Assembly (NCBI GenBank): GCA_017555695.1
Contig: JAFZFX010000029.1
Location: forward strand, 1 to 42,703
Direction: 5' to 3'
DNA from: Alistipes sp.
GTDB taxonomy: Bacteria > Bacteroidota > Bacteroidia > Bacteroidales > Rikenellaceae
DNA length: 42,703 bases
Below the pieces are notes generated by a model. It searched no databases and had not been told where the DNA came from. It saw only the letters and a program-made list of their open reading frames with translations. The position numbers and the translations under genes are program-made. Shown here in pieces: positions 36,043 to 42,703 of this stretch. The stretch's first letter is position 1. Each line of letters opens with the position of its first letter.

Positions 36043-37911
36043 ATGAGACTTTTCAAAAGAATTATTACCACCTGCTTTATAGCGGCTTCGCTTTCGGCCG
36101 TTGCCATTGAGTATGCACCCGAGATTAACAAGTCGAAGGTGATTGTATTCATCAACGGCAAGAAATACTATGTTCACACCGTAAAGTCGGGCGACACGCT
36201 CTACTCTATAGCCAAAGCCTATGGCGTAACAGAGGAGGCCATCAAGGAGGCCACACCTGGCGTTGCCGACGGCTTGAAGTTGGACCAGAGCGTAAAGATT
36301 CCCATCTCTGATAATATGGCAGTAGAAGATGCCCGCGACACAAAGAAGCGCAAGAAGGAGTTTGCCGAGCACACCATTCGTGGCGGAGAGACACTCTACT
36401 CGATTGCCCGCGACTACAACATCTCGGTGAATACCCTGCGTGAGGATAACCCTGGTCTGAATCCGCAGTCGCTCTCGATTGGACAGAAGATTTGGGTGCG
36501 TCGTAGCGATATGGGCTCTTCATCTGAAAAGGAGGCACAGGCTGAGATGGATGCTTATGCAGACAACTTGAACAAGGCCACTGACGACGGTTTTATCTAC
36601 TATGTAGTGAAGCCTGGCGAAACCGTATATTCTCTGTCACGCCGTTTCGAGATAACAGAGCAGGAGTTTGCCGCCAACAACGACATCGCAAATGGATTGA
36701 AGGCAGGTGCAGTGATTCGTATCCCCGTAAAATCGGATGAGTTGAATATCAATAGTATGGAGAAGAATAACTCGGAGGCTCCCCAGAGCGCACTCATAGC
36801 GGCACAGTCGAGCGACGAGAATGTACTCTTCAGAGCGTTGCCTTCTGACCAGACTCTGAACATTGCTTTGATGTTGCCCTTCAATATTGACTCGAAGCCC
36901 AACGCAAGCTATGTGGAGTTCTATCAAGGCTTCCTGCTTGGTCTTGAGAAACTCAAGCAGGAGGGTAAGGGTGAGACTAAGCTCACGGTTTATAACACCG
37001 AGCACAACCTCTCTAAGGTGCAGAACATTGTCAGCAGCCCCGCATTCGAGGGCACTAATCTGATTATCGGCCCCGTATATGAGGACGAGTTGGCACCCGT
37101 ATTGGGTTATGCTCGCAACAATGCTGTTCCCGTTGTTTCGCCTCTGGCAAACATCGAGAACATCAAGAGTCCCGCGCTCTATCAGCTTTCACCCGACCCA
37201 GCAAAGAAGTATGACAAGATTGCCGATTTATTGGACGGCGGTCGCGACATATACTTGATTTACGCAGACTCATACGACAAGGAGTTTGAGGGCGAGGTAT
37301 TGTCGTTGCTGAAGGAGACAAAATTTGCAGCCTACACATACTCGTTCAACCAAAAGTCAATCTTCACACCCCGCAACTCGGCTGCTCGTCAGATTGAGGT
37401 TATGGATGACATCCTGAAGGAGGAGAAGCCCTGCTTGTTTGTGGTATTGGCTAACAAGGAGACCGATGTAGATAGAATCCTCGGCACAATATCTTCGTCA
37501 AAGGTAGCTATTACCGACAGAAGCGAGAAGAGCGCGCCTTATGTAGTGTTGGGAACTTCACGCTGGGGTAGATTCAACAACATCGACCACACGACATACT
37601 TCAACAATAATGTCGTTATGGTTTCGACCTACCACGCAAAGCGCGATTCGCAGGTGGTGCGTGAGTTCGACAGCCGCTACATCGAGGCATACAACTCATT
37701 GCCGTCACTTTACGCATATAGAGGTTACGACTCGGCTATCATCTTCGGTGGTGGTATGCGTTCTGACATCGACTACAATATGCTCGACAAGAAGTACACT
37801 CCTTTGCAGACCTCATACCAATTCCAGCACAAGGGCGAGGGTGACAAGTATGTAAACCAGGAGTGGATGCGAGTAAACTATAATAGCAACCATACCATAA
37901 CAATAGAATAG
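36043..37911 (+). CDS. Exported protein with three LysM domains and a periplasmic-binding-type domain
   Basis: 622 residues. A signal peptide (about 1-22) is followed by three LysM modules: about 44-92 (VKSGDTLYSIAKAYGV), 106-150 (IRGGETLYSIARDYNI) and 184-228 (VKPGETVYSLSRRFEI), which bind peptidoglycan. Residues about 270-600 (LNIALMLPFNID, GFLLGLEKLK, LIIGPVYEDELAPVLGYARNNAVPVVSPL) match the fold of amino-acid ABC-transporter binding proteins and of LpoA. There is no lipobox. It may be a cell-wall-associated sensor or an activator of wall synthesis. rex follows after 5 bp, so the two are cotranscribed. Domain calls are firm; the role is inferred. Confidence 0.85.
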   Translation: MRLFKRIITTCFIAASLSAVAIEYAPEINKSKVIVFINGKKYYVHTVKSGDTLYSIAKAYGVTEEAIKEATPGVADGLKLDQSVKIPISDNMAVEDARDTKKRKKEFAEHTIRGGETLYSIARDYNISVNTLREDNPGLNPQSLSIGQKIWVRRSDMGSSSEKEAQAEMDAYADNLNKATDDGFIYYVVKPGETVYSLSRRFEITEQEFAANNDIANGLKAGAVIRIPVKSDELNINSMEKNNSEAPQSALIAAQSSDENVLFRALPSDQTLNIALMLPFNIDSKPNASYVEFYQGFLLGLEKLKQEGKGETKLTVYNTEHNLSKVQNIVSSPAFEGTNLIIGPVYEDELAPVLGYARNNAVPVVSPLANIENIKSPALYQLSPDPAKKYDKIADLLDGGRDIYLIYADSYDKEFEGEVLSLLKETKFAAYTYSFNQKSIFTPRNSAARQIEVMDDILKEEKPCLFVVLANKETDVDRILGTISSSKVAITDRSEKSAPYVVLGTSRWGRFNNIDHTTYFNNNVVMVSTYHAKRDSQVVREFDSRYIEAYNSLPSLYAYRGYDSAIIFGGGMRSDIDYNMLDKKYTPLQTSYQFQHKGEGDKYVNQEWMRVNYNSNHTITIE

Positions 37912-37916
37912 GGCAG

Positions 37917-38561
37917 ATGTCCACAGTAAGCAACATACCCGAAAAGACCATCGAACGACTGAGTGAGTATCGCCGTACGCTGCTGGCGTGCCACAAAGAC
38001 GGCATTACACACATCTTCTCGCATGTATTGGCTGGAATGCACGGCATTACGGCCGTACAGGTGCGTAGAGATTTGATGTTGATTGGCTTTTCGAGCGATA
38101 CAAAGAAGGGCTACGATGTAAAGGTGTTAATCGAGTTCATCAACAACATCCTTGACAGCGAACAGGCCGTAGGCATTGCCGTGATAGGTATGGGACACTT
38201 GGGTCAGGCTATCACTAAATATTTCAACAGCAAGGGGCTGAAACTGCACATTGTGGCAGCATTCGATGTAGACCCCACGAAGGTTGGCTGTACCATTGAA
38301 GATATACCTTGTTATCATATGGAGCAGTTCGAGGAGGTAGTAGGCCAGATGGAGATATCAATGGTCATCATCTCGTCACCGTCGCGAGTTGCACCGTCGC
38401 TCGTAGTACCCATAATTAACGCCGGCATCAAGGGCGTACTGAACTTCACATCGGCACCACTGAACTTCCCTAAGGGCATAGTATCGCAGAACTACGATAT
38501 CACAACTATATTGGAGAAGGTGGCATATTTCGTCAAAGAGAACGACGAAAACAACACCTGA
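37917..38561 (+). CDS. rex: Redox-sensing repressor Rex
   Basis: 214 residues. The N-terminal winged helix (about 1-80) has IPEKTIERLSEYRRTL and GITAVQVRRDLMLIGFSSDTKKGYDV, the recognition helix region of Rex. The Rossmann fold begins VGIAVIGMGHLGQAITKYF (about 81-100), binding NADH/NAD+. Rex represses fermentation and respiration genes until NADH rises. It is preceded by 5 bp by the LysM gene and followed 35 bp later by ribF, so the group may be a shared transcript with flavin and redox links. Its own operators were not searched for. Identification is firm. Confidence 0.94.
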   Translation: MSTVSNIPEKTIERLSEYRRTLLACHKDGITHIFSHVLAGMHGITAVQVRRDLMLIGFSSDTKKGYDVKVLIEFINNILDSEQAVGIAVIGMGHLGQAITKYFNSKGLKLHIVAAFDVDPTKVGCTIEDIPCYHMEQFEEVVGQMEISMVIISSPSRVAPSLVVPIINAGIKGVLNFTSAPLNFPKGIVSQNYDITTILEKVAYFVKENDENNT

Positions 38562-38596
38562 TTCCACAATTTACCATTCGTTGCAAGCAAAATAAG

Positions 38597-39388
38597 ATGA
38601 GAGTATTCAGAGGTTTTGATAATCTGCCGCCATTCACACACGCCGTAGCCACAATGGGGTCTTTCGACGGAGTGCATTGCGGCCATCAGGTGTTGCTGCA
38701 GCGTATAACATCGCTCGCTACCGAACGCGGTGGCGAGAGCATCGTGCTGACATTCGAGCCACACCCCCGCTATGTTCTTGGCAAGGGCGAGGGTATGAAG
38801 CTTTTGAGCACACTGGAGGAGAAGCTATGGTTGTTGGAGCGGTATGGAGTAGATAATGTAATTGTAATACCCTTTACACAGGAGTTCAGTCGCACATCGC
38901 CTGACGATTTCATCACAAAATATATTACTGGCATAGGCGTTGAACGCTTTGTCGTAGGATATAACCACCGCTTCGGACACAACAAAGCTGGTGACTACTC
39001 TGCACTAAAAGATAGCCAAAGAACATTGGAGATAGATATGGTGGAGCAACAGCTGTTGGATAACAATAAGGTTAGCTCTACGGTTATCAGAGAGGTGATT
39101 GAGCACGGAGATATTACGCTGGCCAACGAACTGATGGCGCACCCATATATAATTATGGCAAGTGTAAACACGGAGGGTGCCATTGCAGAATTGGATGACA
39201 ATAAACTATTACCACCCAATGGAGAGTACGCAGCAATCATACACTACACTAACGCCAACAGTCAAAATACCAACAAAATAGACAATTCAATTAAAGCGAC
39301 GCTCAAAGTAGAGGATGGAAGATTTTCGATTATCAATCACTCGGGCAAAAAGGGCAAAGCGACAATTGAATTAACGGGAGATAAATAG
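38597..39388 (+). CDS. ribF: RibF-type FMN adenylyltransferase with a degenerate flavokinase half
   Basis: 263 residues; typical RibF has about 310. The adenylyltransferase half is intact: MGSFDGVHCGHQ (about 20-31), FEPHPRYVL, VGYNHRFGHNKAGDYSAL and SSTVIREVIEHGDITLANELM (about 155-175). The flavokinase half, after about residue 178, keeps only KLLPPNGEYAAII; the essential GR-x-x-GFPTAN segment that should come just before it is missing, as is the catalytic Glu region near the end. It should make FAD from FMN but should not phosphorylate riboflavin. The reading frame is continuous with no stop or frameshift visible. The thioesterase gene starts directly after its stop codon. Confidence 0.85.
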   Translation: MRVFRGFDNLPPFTHAVATMGSFDGVHCGHQVLLQRITSLATERGGESIVLTFEPHPRYVLGKGEGMKLLSTLEEKLWLLERYGVDNVIVIPFTQEFSRTSPDDFITKYITGIGVERFVVGYNHRFGHNKAGDYSALKDSQRTLEIDMVEQQLLDNNKVSSTVIREVIEHGDITLANELMAHPYIIMASVNTEGAIAELDDNKLLPPNGEYAAIIHYTNANSQNTNKIDNSIKATLKVEDGRFSIINHSGKKGKATIELTGDK

Positions 39389-39397
39389 TTGAACGCT

Positions 39398-39835
39398 ATG
39401 GCATTAATCGCATACGAACACCAATTCAGAGTACGCTATAAAGATACCGACCAGATGGGCATTATGCACCACTCAAACTACATCGTGCTATACGAGATGG
39501 CACGCACCGAGTGGCTACGCAGTATTGGGCTCACATACGCCGAGATCGAGCGCAGAGGCGTTATGTCGCCAATCATCGAGGTGCAATCGAAGTATATGTA
39601 TCCTGCCTTCTACGACGAAGTGCTAACTGTGAAAGTATTTATGGATGAGATGCCGCAGGCTCGACTGATTATCGGTGCAGAGGTGTACAACGAGTCGGGC
39701 AAACTGATAAATACGGGCAGTGTGACCCTTGGCTTTATGTCAGCAGAGACACGCAGACCTTGCCGCGCACCAGAGTGGTTTGTGGAGGTATTGAACAAAC
39801 AGATTGAGCAACAAACAAAAACCAACGAGCAGTAA
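39398..39835 (+). CDS. Acyl-CoA thioesterase, hotdog fold (YbgC/4HBT type)
   Basis: 145 residues from ATG 39398. A hotdog domain with the motif KDTDQMGIMHHSNYIVLYEMARTEWL (about 14-39, with the catalytic Asp of the 4HBT class) and the later GSVTLGFMSAETRRP. Hydrolyses acyl-CoA or a similar thioester; the acyl group is not evident. The stop codon of ribF is next to an in-frame TTG at 39389 that has GGGAG 8 nt upstream, so the actual start could be TTG (MNAMALIA...). yhhN-like gene follows after 3 bp. The thioesterase family is firm. Confidence 0.9.
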   Translation: MALIAYEHQFRVRYKDTDQMGIMHHSNYIVLYEMARTEWLRSIGLTYAEIERRGVMSPIIEVQSKYMYPAFYDEVLTVKVFMDEMPQARLIIGAEVYNESGKLINTGSVTLGFMSAETRRPCRAPEWFVEVLNKQIEQQTKTNEQ

Positions 39836-39838
39836 CCG

Positions 39839-40495
39839 ATGGCAACAACAAAGAATACGGGATACAGAATTGCGGCCACGGCGATATTCCTTTTGCTTGC
39901 TGTGGCATTTTTTCTTCAGCGAAGCGGCGTCGTGATACCCACGATAAAAGGCTTTGTAGCTATCCCGACTCTTTTTGCTGCAATAGCTACGGCCATACGC
40001 TACCGCTCGGTGGGCAAGATGATTCCGTTGGCACTGCTGGCATCGACAGCAGGCGATTGGGCGGGCGCGCAGGGCAACTTCATTATGCAGGTAGCATTTT
40101 TCGCCTTGGCCCACATATTCTATATCAGCGACTTTGCACCAAAAATAGACGGATTCGGCTGGAAGAAAGTGTTACATATTGCGCCATTTGTCGCACTGAT
40201 GGTGTGCGTATTAGGCTTTGTAGTGATGCACATAGAAGATAATTCAGAGCTTTGTGCTGTAGCCATTTATGGAGTCATAATAGGCTCTATGGGCACATCA
40301 GCCATCCTGCAGTCAAGACCACGAAAGGCGCTCTACATCGTGGCGGCTATGCTCTTCATCCTCTCCGACTCGCTCATCGCCGTGGGCCGATTCGTAGAGC
40401 CTATTCCGCACGGCAACACCTATGTGATGACCACATACTACGCCGCACAGGGGCTCTTTGCCTATCTGGCATTGAAGCGCGAGGTTGGCGAATAG
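39839..40495 (+). CDS. YhhN/TMEM86-family membrane protein, lysoplasmalogenase-like
   Basis: 218 residues with seven or eight hydrophobic segments along its length. Family signatures: STAGDWAGAQGNF (about 74-86), FALAHIFYI (about 95-103), and LFILSDSLIA (about 178-187) with YYAAQGLFAY near the end. Members are lysoplasmalogenases or related enzymes that cleave vinyl-ether lysophospholipids; polar Asp/Asn/Ser residues sit in the membrane. Substrate use in this organism is unknown. It is 3 bp behind the thioesterase gene, so both are probably part of a lipid-handling transcript. htpG follows after 141 bp. Confidence 0.85.
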   Translation: MATTKNTGYRIAATAIFLLLAVAFFLQRSGVVIPTIKGFVAIPTLFAAIATAIRYRSVGKMIPLALLASTAGDWAGAQGNFIMQVAFFALAHIFYISDFAPKIDGFGWKKVLHIAPFVALMVCVLGFVVMHIEDNSELCAVAIYGVIIGSMGTSAILQSRPRKALYIVAAMLFILSDSLIAVGRFVEPIPHGNTYVMTTYYAAQGLFAYLALKREVGE

Positions 40496-40571
40496 TGGCA
40501 CACGGGGAGGTGTGCGTCTGCCATACTTATATTTATATCTGACAAAATGGCACAAAACATCCGCTGGCACA
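40496..40571. promoter_or_regulatory. Three TGGCACA boxes upstream of htpG
   Basis: TGGCACA occurs at 40496-40502, 40548-40554 and 40565-40571, between the yhhN-like stop codon and htpG. The third is followed by five bases and TTGA (40576-40579), a sigma-54-like layout (GG at -24, but GA in place of GC at -12). No TAnnTTTG box is obvious here. Confidence 0.35.
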
Positions 40572-40636
40572 TAGTTTGATTATAGTTAAGTTGTCTATTT
40601 CACATTAGCAGATAACAACAAAAACATATAAGAACT

Positions 40637-42697
40637 ATGAAAAACGGAAAAATTGGAGTAACAACGGAGAATATATTTCCCGTAATCAAGAAATTCCTCT
40701 ACTCTGACCACGAAATCTTTTTGCGTGAATTGGTATCTAACGCCGTAGACGCCACCCAGAAGTTGAAGACTCTCTCATCAAAGGGCGAGTTCAAGGGTGA
40801 GCTGGGCGACCTTACAATCCACATCACAACCGACGAGAAGAATAAGACACTGACTGTCACCGACCGAGGCATTGGTATGACCGCCGAGGAGATTGACCGC
40901 TACATCAACCAGATAGCATTCTCGGGCGCCGAGGAGTTCCTGGCGAAGTACAAGGACCAGACTATCATTGGCCACTTCGGCTTGGGCTTCTACTCTTCGT
41001 TTATGGTTGCCGACAAGGTTGAGATTTTCACTCGCTCATACAAGGAGGGTAGCAAATGCGTACACTGGTCGTGCAACGGTTCGCCCGAGTACGAGATGGA
41101 GGAGTGCGACAAAGATTGCGAGCGCGGAACTTCAATCGTGCTGCACATCTCTGACGACTGCAAGGAGTACTGCGAGGAGTCGAAGGTGAACGATCTGCTG
41201 AAGAAGTATTGTCACTTCCTGCCCGTACCCGTTGCTCACGGCAAGGTAAAGGAGTGGAAGGATGGCAAGTATGTTGATACTGACAAGGATAACATCATCA
41301 ACAATGTAGCGCCTCTGTGGACAATGAAGCCCACAGACATCACCGAGGAGCAGTACAAGGAGTTCTACCGCGAGCTCTATCCGATGAGCGACGAGCCGCT
41401 GTTCTACATCCATATGAACATCGACTATCCGTTCAACCTTACAGGTATTCTCTACTTCCCGAAAATCAACAACAACTTCGAGATCCAGAAGAACAAGATA
41501 CAGCTCTACTGCAACCAGGTGTTCGTTACCGACCAGGTGGAAGGTATCGTACCCGAGTATCTGACGCTGTTGCACGGTGTGATTGACTCACCCGATATTC
41601 CGTTGAATGTATCGCGTAGCTATCTGCAAAGCGACTCTAATGTAAAGAAGATCTCTGGTTACATCACACGCAAGGTGGCTGACCGTCTGAAGGAGCTCTT
41701 CAACACTATGCGCGCCGACTACGAGCAGAAGTGGGACGACTTGAAGGTGTTTATCCAGTATGGTATCCTCACCGACGAGAAGTTTGCCGAGAAGGCTCAG
41801 GACTTTATGTTGCTGAAATCGACCGAGGGTAAGTACTTCACACCGAAGGAATATCTGGAGGTTATCAAGGAGAACCAGACCGACAAGAACGACAATATCG
41901 TGGTGCTCTATGTAGATGACCCCGTGGACAAGCACTCATTCGTTGAGGGCGCAAAGGCCAAGGGTTACGATGTATTGGAGATGAACGGTCAGCTCGACAA
42001 CCACTACATCAACTACTTCGAGTCGAAGAATCAGAATGTTCGCTTCGTGAGAGTGGATAGCGATGTTGTAGAGAAGCTCATCCAGAAGAAGGAGCAGATG
42101 GCGATGTCACTCACCGAGGCACAGCAGGATATTATGCGTCCCGTATTCGAGAGCCAGATGCCCAAGGATGAGAAGATTACATACTCAATCTCATTTGAGC
42201 CTATGGCGGCTAACGATGCTCCTGTAGTGATTACGCAGAACGAGTTTATGCGTCGTATGAAGGAGATGGCAAAGGTTGGTGGTGGCGGTATGAGCCAGTT
42301 CTATGGCCAGATGCCAGACAACTTCACCATTGCGGTGAACGGCAACCACCCGATTGTAATCGACATTCTGGGTAAGGTAGAGGCCGAGTATGGTGACAAG
42401 CTGAAGACCACAACCAAGAAGATTGATGCTGCTGTAGCTGAGGAGCGCCGCTTCGAGGAGACAGTAAAGAACAAGAAGGAGGAGGATTTCACTCCCGAGG
42501 AGAAGGAGATGCGCGAGGAGCTCTCAAAGAAGGTGGTTATGCTGCGTGACGAGCGCAACGAGCGCCTGAAGGAGATTGGCAAGCAGAACAATCTGGTGCG
42601 CCAGATTATCGACCTTGCGTTGCTGTCGAACGGTATGCTGAAGGGCAAGAACCTCACAGACTTTATCCAGCGCAGCATTTCGCTGATCGAGAAGTAG
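40637..42697 (+). CDS. htpG: Molecular chaperone HtpG (Hsp90)
   Basis: 686 residues. GHKL ATPase motifs: SNAVDATQKL (about 34-43, catalytic Glu/Asp region E-L-V-S-N-A-x-D-A), DRGIGMT (about 78-84) and IGHFGLGFYSSFMV (about 112-125). The middle domain (about 220-510) includes DSPDIPLNVSRSYLQ and the ATP-contact Arg. The C-terminal dimerisation domain is complete, with MRRMKEMAKVGGGGM. It lacks the MEEVD tail, as expected for bacteria. It refolds and stabilises client proteins under heat and other stress. The window ends 6 bp after the stop codon. Confidence 0.97.
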   Translation: MKNGKIGVTTENIFPVIKKFLYSDHEIFLRELVSNAVDATQKLKTLSSKGEFKGELGDLTIHITTDEKNKTLTVTDRGIGMTAEEIDRYINQIAFSGAEEFLAKYKDQTIIGHFGLGFYSSFMVADKVEIFTRSYKEGSKCVHWSCNGSPEYEMEECDKDCERGTSIVLHISDDCKEYCEESKVNDLLKKYCHFLPVPVAHGKVKEWKDGKYVDTDKDNIINNVAPLWTMKPTDITEEQYKEFYRELYPMSDEPLFYIHMNIDYPFNLTGILYFPKINNNFEIQKNKIQLYCNQVFVTDQVEGIVPEYLTLLHGVIDSPDIPLNVSRSYLQSDSNVKKISGYITRKVADRLKELFNTMRADYEQKWDDLKVFIQYGILTDEKFAEKAQDFMLLKSTEGKYFTPKEYLEVIKENQTDKNDNIVVLYVDDPVDKHSFVEGAKAKGYDVLEMNGQLDNHYINYFESKNQNVRFVRVDSDVVEKLIQKKEQMAMSLTEAQQDIMRPVFESQMPKDEKITYSISFEPMAANDAPVVITQNEFMRRMKEMAKVGGGGMSQFYGQMPDNFTIAVNGNHPIVIDILGKVEAEYGDKLKTTTKKIDAAVAEERRFEETVKNKKEEDFTPEEKEMREELSKKVVMLRDERNERLKEIGKQNNLVRQIIDLALLSNGMLKGKNLTDFIQRSISLIEK

Positions 42698-42703
42698 GCG
42701 AGG

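Overview
The window looks like ordinary chromosome from a gut-type Bacteroidales bacterium. The evidence is a 286-residue housekeeping sigma factor without region 1.1, at least ten promoters of the Bacteroidetes type (-33 TTTG/TTG, about 19-21 bp, -7 TAnnTTTG), few Shine-Dalgarno sites, a short-form MutS/GyrB/RsmD core, and a fimbrillin/BspA-type lipoprotein. A cysteate-synthase-like enzyme at 2257-3558 points to a sulfonolipid producer (Alistipes/Rikenellaceae or Odoribacter-like). That placement is inferred, not proven. I see no insertion sequence, prophage, CRISPR array, rRNA or integrase.

Layout. 1-1400: terminator of an off-window gene, then a lone gene fusing an EVE/PUA-like domain to a small-alarmone-hydrolase-type HD domain. 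1400-4650: an SGNH esterase, divergent from cysteate synthase plus mannose-6-phosphate isomerase. 4650-7900: an AspT/YidE-type transporter, tRNA-Asp, rsmD and a membrane-anchored protein of unknown function, all on the minus strand. 7950-12200: RecD-like helicase and mutS (plus strand), facing gyrB and ftsE (minus strand). 15100-22060: a complete L-rhamnose operon read on the minus strand, rhaB-rhaI-fucO-rhaT-rhaD-AraC regulator, with one good promoter in front and one terminator behind. 22250-26525: DUF6624 protein, glyA with a long, possibly structured leader, then a 41-residue peptide gene and a lipoprotein with BspA-type repeats. 26525-33020: rpoD, a GNAT-ung pair, alkaline phosphatase, M20 peptidase and a phosphosugar mutase. 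33060-42703: nucleoside phosphorylase, dnaN, a DEDDh exonuclease, a LysM/periplasmic-binding-fold protein, rex, a ribF with a broken flavokinase half, a thioesterase, a YhhN-family protein and htpG.

How genes work together. The rhamnose operon encodes uptake, isomerisation, phosphorylation, aldol cleavage and reduction of lactaldehyde to 1,2-propanediol, and carries its own regulator. DnaN, the exonuclease, MutS (with a clamp-binding motif), UDG and GyrB are replication and repair functions spread over the window. The most unusual items are the EVE-HD fusion, the cysteate synthase hidden as a threonine synthase look-alike, the hairpin/peptide/BspA-lipoprotein unit, the degenerate RibF, the glyA leader, and an interleaved (pseudoknot-order) pair of inverted repeats before rpoD. 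Nothing here is a proven new system; the EVE-HD fusion and the peptide-lipoprotein unit are the best leads.
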